A DNA stretch of 64,000 nt from Bolinopsis microptera (lineage: Eukaryota; Ctenophora; Tentaculata; Lobata; Bolinopsidae). Below are positions 13,701 to 31,315 of the stretch, piece after piece. The DNA is taken from assembly GCF_026151205.1 (NCBI RefSeq), contig NC_087072.1, positions 26,131,799 through 26,195,798 of the forward strand. Reading direction: 5' to 3'. Each line of letters starts with the position of its first letter. Within the stretch, counting starts at the first letter, position 1. Under the pieces are notes generated by a model. That model saw only the letters and a program-made list of their open reading frames with translations, did no database searches and was not told the origin of the DNA. Made by a program: the position numbers and the translations under genes.

Positions 13701-13755
13701 TAAGTTCATCAATTTTATTAAAAAGTCCATTAGCATTGGTGTAAAATATATTTAA
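10705..13755 (-). CDS. LINE ORF2: endonuclease-reverse transcriptase (CR1/L2-like)
   Basis: About 1015 residues, open from roughly 13755. I place the protein start near the LNIFYTNANGLFNKIDEL stretch; the first strict start in frame is uncertain. The N-terminus is an AP endonuclease: NANGL, ITETHF (catalytic Glu), IGDFNLP, and SDHVGI near residue 240. RT: fingers with GPDGVHPKLLK and NYRPVSLTC, palm FDFSKAFDTVPH, SGVPQGSVLGPLLFILYIND, and catalytic FADD. The C-terminus has the NLTTLAERRIRGDLIEAFK block seen in CR1/L2-type elements. All catalytic motifs look intact, so this copy may encode an active enzyme even though the element is 5'-truncated. Confidence 0.88.
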   Translation of the reverse strand, partial: LNIFYTNANGLFNKIDELKCILPVYKSIDVICITETHFSSGILDAEIFIEGFTMFRKDRDFKIDNSTNIISGGGGSIIYIKNSCNASLVSSFLSAPDSLAVSINTSGGLITICCIYRSTSLNLKQNNKLLSCIKGICSEKNNSEAILIGDFNLPTVSWVNGSVNNNIFSRNQFLTIQQKYMDIFNDSGLTWYFTNETTRRRLVKDTLQESLLDQVLYTNDALVNGCKIVSPLGKSDHVGILVELVVSPNTDKSPKEKTVKPIWGKISSDELLKFSMDNIDWDYSSTNYNVQEMWTELHGKLEAVAAAVPAASVYLDNRPVKLPWSTTSLKRMRKNKDRAWAEFDINPSAINFSCANSKQRIFEVAEIKAKVNYEKKITSNLKQNCKSFYSYLRNKRQVKSSVVSLDRGDGTRTDSSAESAEVLASAFSSVFVCEPPGPLPKNDTLDYDKDVISDLQVSSADIKKQLLKLNIFKSSGPDGVHPKLLKSLAYDDNFVEAVTKLFKMCSETGSLPEVWKSASVVALFKKGVKSDPLNYRPVSLTCILCKVYEKLVRAHLLDFLEERISKHQHGFVKGKSCLSNLLETFDNILDILDEGDPVDLLYFDFSKAFDTVPHFRLLSKLEGFGVKGKVLDVIKDFLTDRTMRVCVEGQWSEVKHVLSGVPQGSVLGPLLFILYINDLPDIVKNKIKLFADDLKLIGNAANHSSVAEDIVELEVWESIWLLKFNPAECKVVHINLNSNPNLNYLVNGVELEVSDQEKDLGVITHSSLLWNEQIKACISKANRMICWIVRNLIIREKCVMIAIYKALIRPHLEYCVQLWNPVAAHGSWGTVLELESVQRRFTRLIDEVGTLPYSRRLEILNLTTLAERRIRGDLIEAFKVINGWTDYGSDLFRPSRSGLNLVSSNRCSKSVTKVKNLQCSFLPERVVPYWNKLPSEVKNCLTVLSFKIGLESFKNNMISKCIVNDFHFWNVSKEVLTRIEGTSYISNKEKHNDYLWFHPYVAKKRFINLYSTGKYE

Positions 13756-14036
13756 GCCTTTACTGATTCTCCTTTCGTCTTTTCCAACCTGTTCTTCTCT
13801 GCTTCCAACTGTCTCTTCTTCCTCTCCTTTCTGGCTAAAAAATGAATCTCGCGGTCTGATCTACACTGGTCTTGATTGATCCAGTAGGACGATTCCTTCC
13901 AGCCTTTACCAAAGTCAGAGTAAAAATTTACTGACTCTTCGCCAACTGTCTGTATGATGAGAGGTCGACAGTAGTCATGGTTGTTTGGATCAACTTTTCC
14001 AGCACGATGGCAGCTAACAATGTCGTCTTTCTTCAT
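13752..14036 (-). CDS. LINE ORF1, C-terminal remnant
   Basis: 94 residues ending at TAA 13752-13754, overlapping the beginning of ORF2. It looks like the end of an RNA-binding ORF1 protein: a cysteine/histidine turn (VSCHRAGK), a proline-basic strand resembling the RRM-flanking region of LINE ORF1p, and a highly charged Lys/Glu helix at the C-terminus. The N-terminal part is missing through 5' truncation, so the first Met is probably internal to the original protein. Confidence 0.6.
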   Translation of the reverse strand: MKKDDIVSCHRAGKVDPNNHDYCRPLIIQTVGEESVNFYSDFGKGWKESSYWINQDQCRSDREIHFLARKERKKRQLEAEKNRLEKTKGESVKA

Positions 14037-14041
14037 CTTGA

Positions 14042-14545
14042 GTGTTTCTACGCAGAAAATCTAAAACCGCAAGCTATAATATGACAACGGAGCCCCAAGA
14101 AGAATTGATTGAATCTACTCCTGCTATGCCTCAAATTAACTCTGAGCAGAACTTAGACGAAAATTTAGCATCTCGAGCAGATCCCAGTGAAGTATCACCT
14201 TTAACTAGAGCTCTGAAATTGCCTTTCAACAAAGTACAAGTGGATATGACTGCATTTAGAAACAATGTTATAAATATTCCACAAGAAGATATGGCAGCTT
14301 TTAGTGAAAACATCCCGCACCCTACTTCTCCGACTATTCAACACTCTGCATCTCCGACTATTCAACACCCTACTTCTCCAACTACTCAACACTCTGCTTC
14401 TCCGACTATTCAACACGCTGCTTCTCCAACTACTCCACAACCTACTTCAGAAATTACAGTTCGCTCGTCAGGTAGAATTGTGTGTAAACCAACTTTTTAT
14501 GGAGTTGATGAACAAAAACAAACTGATTTCTATGATGAGAGATAA
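14042..14545 (+). CDS. Gypsy Pol C-terminal segment beyond the LINE
   Basis: An open frame of 167 codons (the first codon GTG is not a real start). It has a low-complexity centre with about nine repeats of a Pro-Thr/Ala-Ser-Pro-Thr-x-Gln-His unit. It ends with VRSSGRIVCKPTFYGVDE, resembling the Arg-rich/Tyr tail closing many Gypsy Pol proteins after the chromodomain-like region. Position and sense fit the continuation of pol, cut off from residues ending at 10544 by the antisense LINE. The coding exit was shifted to a stop just inside the LINE, so the tail is lost from the translated protein. Confidence 0.6.
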   Translation: MFLRRKSKTASYNMTTEPQEELIESTPAMPQINSEQNLDENLASRADPSEVSPLTRALKLPFNKVQVDMTAFRNNVINIPQEDMAAFSENIPHPTSPTIQHSASPTIQHPTSPTTQHSASPTIQHAASPTTPQPTSEITVRSSGRIVCKPTFYGVDEQKQTDFYDER

Positions 14546-14812
14546 ATTTAAAGTTGTATCAACTTTTAACTAATATTTATTAGATGCATTTAATGACAAA
14601 TTTGATACATTTTTAACCTGATTTTAAATTTATATTGAGCTTTCAGACTTACGTGATGTTTTGTAAAACTTACGTGGCATAGAAATAACGGTTTTTCTAC
14701 AGCTAGATTTTAGATCTTACGCATAAGAAAAGTACATTTTTTTAGCATTTAAAGCCGCGCATAAAAAAACGCGCATTTTATCACGCGACTTTATCGCTAA
14801 ATATTTTTTTTT

Positions 14813-14820
14813 AAGGGGGA
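14813..14820 (+). other. Polypurine tract of the Gypsy element
   Basis: AAGGGGGA lies four bases before the 3' LTR start (14825), preceded by a T-run. This is the expected plus-strand primer of an LTR element. Confidence 0.75.
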
Positions 14821-14842
14821 GTAATGTCAAGGACATATTGTG

Positions 14843-15589
14843 AAAACTGAACTCACTGCCATCATCGAAGCTTGTAAATATCTATCAACTTATACAAACA
14901 CACACATCATCATATGGTCAGACAGTCTCTCCTCTATTCAAGCCATATCCTCACCTTCAACGAGGAGTAGGACTACTAGAGACTGTTACGACACCCTCAA
15001 TACACTCGGATCCACTAACACCTTAGAGATCAGATGGATAGCTGCACACATTGGATTGTGGGGTAATGAAAAAGCAGACGAGCTGGCCAAAAATGGTACA
15101 ACCAGTGAATCCACTTTGAATTGCCCAATTCCACAATCTTACATCAAACGCCTGATCAACGACAAAGTCACAAAACTTAATCAAGAATCATGGATTACTG
15201 ATGGTCCCAGACACACTAAACTGACACTTGGACATAAAAACATCAACATCATCAAAAATCTCAACACTACACTCAGTAACAACAGACAAAATTATAGAAC
15301 TGCAGTGCACCTCATCACGGGACATTGTGGCCTCAACAAACACCTACACACCATTCGCAAATCAGACACAAGTGCTTGTCCTAAATGCGGCGATGAAGAG
15401 GAGACTGTCTCACACTTTCTCGGACAGTGCCCGGCTATTGCCCAAATAAGAGGTCAATATTTCCGGGACTACTACCTCTCTGTCAATGACATATTCGACA
15501 ACCAACACATCTCCACCATTGTCAACTTTACAAACCACACTAAACGCTTAGTGGTGCCAGAGGAGTTGGACCAGACAGGTGTAACATAG
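14843..15589 (+). pseudogene. LINE ORF2 C-terminus: RNase H domain and zinc knuckle
   Basis: The first codon after the junction is AAA, so the 249-residue product lacks EN and RT. It begins inside an RNase H domain: ELTAIIEACKYL (Glu), WSDSLSSIQAI (Asp), then RWIAAHIGLWGNEKADELAK with His and Asp. This matches RNase H domains of I/Jockey-group LINEs. Near the end is a CCHC-type zinc motif (CPKCGDEEETVSHFLGQC). The truncation is a normal consequence of incomplete reverse transcription. Confidence 0.85.
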
Positions 15590-15823
15590 CGACTACTTTA
15601 ACGCCGTCTTATTTCGCCTCTCTCTTCCACACTCAACCACCACTTAAGCGTTTATCTATGACACACCCCACAACACTTACCATCATCCTTGATTACACAT
15701 CTTGATTCCACTGGCATCCTCCCACAGGACTGCCATACCCCAGAGGTAGGCAAAGCATTCATATGCTATCCTCTCGTGGGCCAACCAGGCCCAGCCTCTC
15801 TTAAAAAAAAAAAAAAAAAAAAA
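14843..15823 (+). mobile_element. 5'-truncated poly(A) LINE in the 3' LTR
   Basis: The insertion starts after position 14842 and ends in a 21-bp poly(A) (15803-15823). It is flanked by a perfect 14-bp target duplication, AAGGACATATTGTG (14829-14842 and 15824-15837). It contains the end of ORF2 and a 3' UTR of about 210 bp. Confidence 0.95.
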
Positions 15824-16014
15824 AAGGACATATTGTGATTGATTGATCTAATGATATATTTGATAATATTGTGATTGAGTAATCTAATGATATCATTGAT
15901 AATACATTCTAACAATTAACTTATACAGGATGTTATCTGTAACTGGAATCAGTGTGTATCATTTGTAAAAGACCATTGTAACCAACTGACAAAGGAACAA
16001 CACATGTAATATAC

Positions 16015-16755
16015 ATGTTTATACTGTGTAAGATTTTACGGACGAAATGATCCTAGGGGGGACTCCCAACCTACAAGCAAGAGCCACTTTGGTCTTTTTG
16101 ACATAAAATGTCATAAAAGGAGTGTATACAATAAATTAAATCAAGTGATGCAATTGGCAGAGCACAATCATAAATCCTGAACAATACGCCAATATATATC
16201 ATCTATCCCTCGTAGCTCTCCGGATGATGATTAATCACTCTACACTCGACTGTCGCGTGACTTTTTCAACCCGTTCTCTAGCTGGTTCTGAACGACTTTT
16301 CGAAACCCTAACCCTCTAATCTGATCCCAACCCTAACCCTAACCCAATCCTTAACAAAAACATATGCTGAAACCCTAACCCTAACGAGAAATTAGACTAA
16401 CTTCCTTATACGGTCATATCACGTGATCGAGACAGTTTTTCGCCAATATCTCGTCAGGGGAGCATTTTAACCCTATGTCATGAGGGGTGATTCGGAATCA
16501 GCGTACGAAAATACATCGATTGAAATTGGTTACAACCGTCGGGGGGCCCTTTTAGAACAATCTCGAAGATCGACTGTAGAGTGATTTAGCACGCTCGTAG
16601 CTCTCCTCCTCGGGTATCAGGTTGAAGGAGACATTGTTTATAGGGTCGGTCCATGCCTTCTTTGCCTTTCCACTTTGGTCTAATTGCTGTGAGGTGTCTC
16701 AGCTACATAACATGGGTTGGGGGTCCCCCTTTTTTCTTTTTTTTAATATACCATC
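16015..16755 (+). repeat. Dispersed repeat, copy A (interrupted)
   Basis: The flanks of this stretch match 49775-49973: a GGACGAAA-GATCC-AGGGGGACTCC block, then TGCTGTGAGGTGTCTCAGC and a T-rich end. Copy A is interrupted at 16096-16669 by another insertion. Nature of the family unknown. Confidence 0.7.
16096..16669. mobile_element. 574-bp insertion with telomere-like repeats
   Basis: Perfect 12-bp direct repeats CCACTTTGGTCT flank this segment (16084-16095 and 16670-16681). The uninterrupted sequence is preserved in copy B at 49882-49905, so this is an insertion with target duplication. Inside are several CCCTAA-type units at about 16300-16386, i.e. telomeric TTAGGG motifs, and a loosely inverted pair of 19-bp words (about 16231 and 16567). 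No ORF or poly(A). Confidence 0.75.
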
Positions 16756-16871
16756 TTAAAACGACTCAGTGATCAGGAGAGTTGTTAGCGAGCTTTATGG
16801 AATAGCTAAGTTAAGATTTCAAATTTTAAACGCCTTAGAAGAAATCTGTGTAACTCTCAAACAAATTGATA

Positions 16872-17111
16872 TCAATTAGACGATCCTTTCAGGCCGAAAA
16901 CCATTTTGGTTGTATTTCGTAGACGTGGTTCTATGTGGCTCCTGATGCGGTTGAGAAGTAGCCTGTTGTAGATCTTCGTGGCAACAGGCAGGATGGAGAT
17001 GCCTCTACTGTTCTCAGGGCAGAACCTTTTATTACCTTTAGGTATAGGGAGGATGGCGGTGACTAAGAGCTCCTCTGGGGCTCTACCTGTAGCAAGCATG
17101 TTGTTGAACAC
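16872..17111 (-). pseudogene. RTE-like LINE reverse transcriptase fragment (inverted part)
   Basis: 79 residues in the minus frame contain the RT finger block: AILPIPKGNKRF, then SRGISILPVATKIYNRLLLNRI. This matches the start of RT of RTE-like LINEs. The frame ends just before the expected Asp-containing palm motif. The next sequence, on the other strand, encodes the C-terminal end of the same kind of protein. Confidence 0.65.
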
Positions 17112-17129
17112 CGTACCGTCTACAAGACC

Positions 17130-17349
17130 AACCTGCTCAGCAACTCCTTTTCTGGCAACTTCTTTTCTGGCAACCCTCCTATACTATGGCCATCAGTATA
17201 GAGGACGACCACATAAGACCTTTCAGGACGTCCTACAAGAAGATACTGGATTGGATCCTGATAAGTTACGTTGGCTCATGAGTGATAGAGATAAATGGAG
17301 AGAAGCGCTGTCACGAAACTCGTTCCAGATTTCACTTGGATCGACCTAG
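17130..17349 (+). pseudogene. RTE-like LINE C-terminal tail
   Basis: The plus frame ends with YRGRPHKTFQDVLQEDTG and a Trp-Arg-Glu-Ala-Leu block before TAG at 17347-17349. GRP-x-KTF/W followed by DxG...RxxWR is the tail of RTE-like ORF2 proteins. Everything before it is missing or inverted. Confidence 0.6.
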
Positions 17350-17439
17350 GCAGGCAAACAATCCGATCGCATAATCTACCATTAATTTCTTCATCACAAA
17401 CATAAATTGTTAATTTTCTGTGAATTTCTTTTTTGAGAT

Positions 17440-18900
17440 GCCCAGAGAGGCATTAATTTTGCTCTAACCAGAGCCCTCTCGCTTGCAGTAGCGCGCGACC
17501 GCCGAATGCGGCACAGGAAACAAGCGCGTCATGCAGTATACACATGGCTATGTGAAGCATTATTTATAATGTTATGTTACAAGTCCAAAAAAGTTTATTT
17601 GTACTTATTCGATATTTTGTTTCCCTCCTACCTTGTAGCGCGATGCATTACTGTGCCGCGCCGCGCACTCAATGAGGCTTCTCACAGCAACATCGCTAGA
17701 TCGGCGAGATGCGCTACTGTGCCGCGCCGAGCTGCGATGAATTGATATCGTCAATTAACCTACTACCTACAGTACAAGCTCCTGAATTAGGAAAACAACT
17801 CATTGATATTATTGATTAATGAGATCATTCAAAATAACTAATAATATTTCTACTTCATTGCAGTCCTGGTGTATGTTGTCCATTGTTAAGGGGCCATCTA
17901 CTTAGAAGGTCCGGCAAATAGGGAGGGGGGTTTTGGAATTTCGGACAAATCTGGACAGGGGAGGGAAGGTGGTTTCTAAAAATCCTGACGTCTACAAATT
18001 TGAAATTTTGGCAGAATTTACGAAAAAGTCCCATTAATTTTAATTCTTTGACACTTATTACTTAATGAATTTGTGATTTGAGTTGGTTTTATTTGTAGTA
18101 GCTGGAAATATCCGGACGTGCGGGGGAGCGGGGTGGTTTTCGAAAATTAGGACACACCCGGACAGGGGAGGGCGGGGGTGGTCTGCAAATTTGCGATTTT
18201 GACGAACGTCCTAAGTGGATGGCCCCTAATCACTAATGCTAATAGACTAGCCCGTAGCACTATTTCGTTTACCTGGGGACCTCAGGCTATGTTTCAGGAT
18301 CATGTTTATAATTATCATGTTTATTATGATTAGGTGGAATGACAGGCTGAGCGCGGCCCAGTAATATTTCGTAGCATGTAGCACTTGCCTCGGGCTAATT
18401 CATTTCGAGAACAGAAAAGAAAGTGGCTCGCGCTATTTCTGTCAAGATGAATGCCGTCCTAACAGTTTACTTAATTGACGATGTCAATTCATCGCAGCTC
18501 GGCGAGGCACAGTCTAGTAGCGCATTTCGCCGATCTAGCTGTGAGAAGCCTCATTGAGTGCGCGGCGCGCGGCACAGTAACGCATCGCGCTACAACAGTT
18601 TACATAACTATCAACTATGATGTATGAGTCTTTGCGTATTTGGTCATCGTTACTACTATACGTACTACTATACTGTATATATGATATACGTGACGCGCCA
18701 CCGTAATTAAGCGTGAGGGCTCTAGTTTACTGGGCCGCGCTCAGCCTGTCATTCCGCCAAATCTTTATTCTGTTAAATGAACATAATAGCCTGGGGTCCT
18801 CAGGTAAGGCTCTAGTTAGAGCAATTTTAACATTAATTGATGATGTCAATTCTTTGCAGCTCGACTTGGCCCAGGCCCAATGGTGCATTTCGCCGATCTA
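17440..18900. repeat. Complex inverted-repeat cluster
   Basis: Segment 17632-17760 is repeated in inverted orientation at 18468-18598 with only a few differences (for example the run GCGCGATGCATTACTGTGCC). A third, more diverged copy lies at 18826-18900. The pair 18268-18370 and 18716-18812 also match in inverted orientation. A Harbinger-like MITE sits between the arms. The GC-rich arms carry many GCGC words and are probable CpG-rich terminal sequences of a foldback element. Confidence 0.65.
17890..18226. mobile_element. Candidate PIF/Harbinger-like MITE
   Basis: 337 bp with terminal inverted repeats GGGGCCATC(T/C)ACTTAG and a 3-bp TAA duplication (17887-17889, 18227-18229). Inside are two direct copies of a roughly 100-bp GC-rich segment with GGACAGGGGAGGG at its core. 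No ORF. TAA/TTA duplications are typical of PIF/Harbinger; the family is an inference. Confidence 0.65.
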
Positions 18901-19508
18901 ACGAACTAGTGTGGGGTGCGACTAGATTTTGACCGTTATGTATACATTTGTAAATGCTGATTTCGATTTTAATACTAATAGTAACTGTAACCAAAATGTT
19001 GACGGATGTTCAATGTTACTCGTCTAAATTTCTTCGAAGTAGCGCGCGCCGGGCCAAATCATTAACAATGGTCAGATCATTAACAATGGTCAACCAAAAT
19101 GTAATTAGATCGAACGTAGAAATTAGATCGAACGCAGGAATTGGATCGAACGCCGGCGCGGCTTTCAATGTATTTATATTTATATATATACATCCTTTTT
19201 AAATCCGCTGGAGCTTAGTCATTAGTATTTAGTTTATTTATTTTATTTAACATGATCTTAGCCTATAAACCCGTGTTTAGTTTACAATATTGCTATCAGA
19301 GACGTGTTATATTCATTACTATTTATATATTTTTACTACTTGATTCAGAGAAATCTAGCTTTTTCCGAGAAACTAATCTTTAATAGATTAGATAAAATGT
19401 ACACAGCCATTCTTTTCGTTTGATTATTACTCAGTATATTTTAGTTTTGTACCGTTTTAAGTCACATAGTTTTGTACGTCTTCCTAAGACTTGTTTTCCT
19501 TTCCTAGG

Positions 19509-20179
19509 ATGATTGTATTGAGCTGTCGGTTGAGGGTGAACCCGTCGAGCAGGTTAGCAACTTTGTCTACCTGGGTGCAACTATTAGTGGGGATGGGACA
19601 ATCAACAGAGACCTGGATGTCCGTATCCAGAAGGCTAATGGCGCCTTTCATCAGCTCTGGAACATTTGGAATAGCAGAACTATAAAGACTCCAACCAAGA
19701 TCAGGATCTATAGGGCTGCTGTCCTCACCATCTTGTTGTATGGAGCTGAAGTCTGGAACACAACCAAAAAGCAGATGAAACGTTTCGAGGTTTTCCATCA
19801 AACCTCCTTGAGAAGGATCCTTAGGATTAAATGGTTCTTTCATGTAACCAACGACGAAGTTCTTAGGAGGGCTGGCATCAAGTCAGTTGAGACTTTCATC
19901 AGTGCTGCCAGGCTACGTTGGTATGGACATGTAGTTAGAATGCCAGACTCTAGACTACCGAGGTTTCTGTTGAACTGGAAGCCAAACTATGGAAAGAGGT
20001 CAAGGGGTAGACCCCGTAAGAACTGGAAGTCCTGCGTACTCGAAGATGCTGCTAAGTTTACAGGTGTTGAAAACATCGACAACGACACAACAGAAGCTTT
20101 GGCTACCAACCGAGTACAGTGGAGACATATGTTACGCCGCCAACGCGATGTGTGTGATGCAGGCCACTCCAACGACTAG
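19509..20179 (+). pseudogene. LINE ORF2 C-terminal fragment (family 1)
   Basis: The open frame of 223 codons begins in the RT thumb with SVEGEPVEQVSNFVYLGA and ends at TAG 20177. It contains AAVLTILLYGAEVW, SLRRILRIKWF, RWYGHVVRM and KRSRGRPRKNW. It is close to the fragment at 60228-61439, so both are copies of one family. It is 5'-truncated, and is followed by a tail of ATGTAAC units at 20192-20215. Confidence 0.8.
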
Positions 20180-20379
20180 GAGGAGACCTTACCATGTAAC
20201 ATGTAACATGTATGTAGTTTGTAAGTTATTTTAAAGATTTGTGAATATTCCAGTTGCTTTTAGAACAATTTTATCTCAGATACAAGATAACGATGTTTAA
20301 TAAAATGATGCAAAGACTTATTTCGAAGATCTAATCAACACCGACTTTTAATGTGTAGTGTAGGAGTACAGCAACAAAA

Positions 20380-20403
20380 TATATATATATATATATATAT
20401 ATA
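20380..20403. repeat. (TA)n microsatellite
   Basis: About twelve TA units just left of the inverted 18-bp repeats. Confidence 0.95.
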
Positions 20404-20479
20404 TCTCGCGCCGCCGTTGATCTAATTCCTGCGTTCGATCTAATTTCTGCGTTCGATCTAATTATATTTTGGTTACAGT

Positions 20480-21364
20480 AAGTACTCAAAGTTAAGGTGC
20501 ACAAATTTGTACTTCAAATCTTCATAATTATATTATGATTTCTATGCTATGTAATAGGTTTTATTCGAAATCAACGTAAAAATACATTGGTATAGCTTAT
20601 ATTACTTTCACAACCTCACAGCTTACTCAGAAAACAAAAACGTATAAGGATGTCCATAGAACGGTCCAAATCTAATCGCCACATCTTGGTGACACAGACA
20701 GGTAATGTTCACCCTGTCCATATTCCGCCGCATCTACTATCTGTTTAAATGACTATAGCCTAAAACATAAAAAATGATGAGGTCCCCAGGCAAGATTTAT
20801 TTAATGATCAATTCGAGCTGCAACTGCAAGCGCTTTTCCAGCGGGTCATAGTTGTGTAAAATGGCAGATTCCAGGCTTAATAAATGAACAAATTTAATCA
20901 TTATTTCAATTGGGTCGACATCAAAAACAGCAATTATCGTGTCTGTTTATGTGGACCTCACTCAGCAGAAAAGTACCTATTTTCCCAGCATCAACTGCAT
21001 AATACTTAAGTCTTTAATTGTACAATGAAAACGATTCACTTTTAGCCAATACATAATTTTGTCGAACAAGTAACAAAATAGACAATTCAATTCAGAATAA
21101 TATTATACAGGGAGTTAATATCCATCTTTCTGCTTTTATCTGATACGCTGTTAATCGCTGGTTTAATGTTAAATGCACAGAGTTGAGCACAGCATGAGCA
21201 TCACCACAATAAACAGCAAATGATGAACAGATTTAACGGCAGTTTCCGAAATGAGAAAAGATAAACAAATAAAACAATTAAAAAGCTGTTTACTCAATTC
21301 CAACAGTGTCAGGTGGTAGTACTATCCGATGGTCAGTTCACAATTCAGTGGAGATGATGAAAGT
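20480..21364. other. Region downstream of the helicase gene
   Basis: The 3' UTR of the DEAD-box gene (minus strand) should begin here. Around 20790 lies a short, inverted, degenerate copy of the CCTGGGGACCTCA repeat also seen at 18280. No other gene. Confidence 0.4.
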
Positions 21365-30403
<9,039 letters not shown>

Positions 30404-30772
30404 ATGGTTGAAACAATCCCAAAACAAAACGTCAATAATGCTAACACTTCCTCTACCCCCCAGAAAAAAGCTAAGACCCCAACATACCGTTGTTTAATGG
30501 AATTGTTTAAGATCATTAAGTCACGAGTACCAATTTCGTTATACTACCTATTCGGCTTATCAAATAGGAAAGATAATTTGTTAATCACGCCCTCTCCAAC
30601 TAATCAATTTATGTACAAATCTGCATGGCTGTGGAACGAATTTCGTAAAGTTGGGCCGATGAATTTCACCTCCCCTTGCAGCTCTGTCAAGAATTTGCTT
30701 AAACAGTCACTTCTAAGAGCTCAAAACAGGTATGGAACTGATTGGTGTGACAAAAATTTCACTGAATTCTGA
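30404..30772 (+). pseudogene. LINE ORF2 C-terminal tail
   Basis: A 122-residue ORF ending at TGA 30770. It matches the C-terminus of LINEs like that at 36472: MELFKIIKSRVPISLYYLF, a central LWNEFRK block and a final KQSLLRAQNRYG helix. EN and RT are missing. 5'-truncated copy. Confidence 0.7.
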
Positions 30773-31315
30773 GTGAGAAGTGATACTTGCCTGTTATTCC
30801 CACTTACTGACTGATAATCTTATCTATGGATACCATGCTTAAATTTAGGTAAACAACATTTATTTTAATTTATGAACCACGTGTATAGCCAACGTCCTTG
30901 CGGTGCTGAGCCGATGTAAAACTCTTCTGTCTCTTGTTAATATTTTAGTTGTACTGTGCATAAAAGTGTGTAGTGACAAGTGTGTAGTGGTAATGTATAT
31001 TATTTATTATGACGACGCGATATTTATAATGCAGAATTAAAAGCTGCTTTCGATATGACTGGTGGTGGGCTCTCTCCGGCGGGACATAGATCTATATAGG
31101 GGGTACCCGGGGTACGAGTTAACGAACAGTGTTCGTGTCCTTCCACAACCCCCTGTTACCTGTGTTTCTGTCGGGGTAGCCTAATTCATCCGTTAGAATC
31201 GCAGAGTTAGCGGAGCTCATGATATCTCGCGACGTATGCGGCATGAACGGTGCAAGACTTGCGCCGTTTGTTTCAGCATCCAGTTGCGAGTGCTTGCCCA
31301 TCGAAAACATGATTA

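Larger units (their letters stand above)
10547..14038 (-). mobile_element. CR1/L2-like LINE, antisense, in the end of Gypsy pol
   Basis: A minus-strand LINE with the end of ORF1 and all or nearly all of ORF2. Its 3' end (left on the map) is a microsatellite tail, (TTTAC)n on the minus strand, seen as AAGTAAAGTAAAG at 10546-10565. That tail and the protein type fit CR1/L2 elements, which lack poly(A). The 5' end is truncated inside ORF1 at about 14038. No clear target duplication is visible. The insertion separates the main pol ORF from its Ser/Pro/Gln-rich C-terminal segment. Confidence 0.8.
6284..15991 (+). mobile_element. Ty3/Gypsy LTR retrotransposon with two nested LINEs
   Basis: The LTRs are 172 bp, start TGTCA and end TGACA. 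The 4-bp target duplication AAGG is at 6280-6283 and 15992-15995. Order: 5' LTR, gag, pol (protease, RT, RNase H, integrase, so Ty3/Gypsy and not Ty1/Copia), an antisense LINE (10547-14038), the rest of pol, a polypurine tract, then a 3' LTR cut by a second LINE. Removing the second insertion plus its 14-bp duplication restores a 172-bp 3' LTR, which I could find differing from the 5' LTR by only one base (T/A near 6403). The element is therefore young, and both LINEs are younger. No tRNA-type primer site beginning TGG follows the 5' LTR. Confidence 0.93.
14825..15991 (+). repeat. 3' LTR of the Gypsy element, split
   Basis: The LTR begins at 14825 (TGTCAAGG), is interrupted after 18 bases, and resumes at 15838 to end at 15991. 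Leaving out the inserted LINE and one duplication copy gives exactly 172 bp. Confidence 0.92.
19102..20465. repeat. 18-bp repeats as inverted ends of an element
   Basis: Three head-to-tail copies of an 18-bp unit, consensus AAATTAGATCGAACGCAG, lie at 19102-19155. Three copies in inverted orientation lie at 20412-20465, next to ACTGTAACCAAAAT on both sides. Between them is 1.26 kb including a LINE 3' end. A further copy is at 63250-63276. This looks like a terminal-repeat family of a DNA element. Confidence 0.65.
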
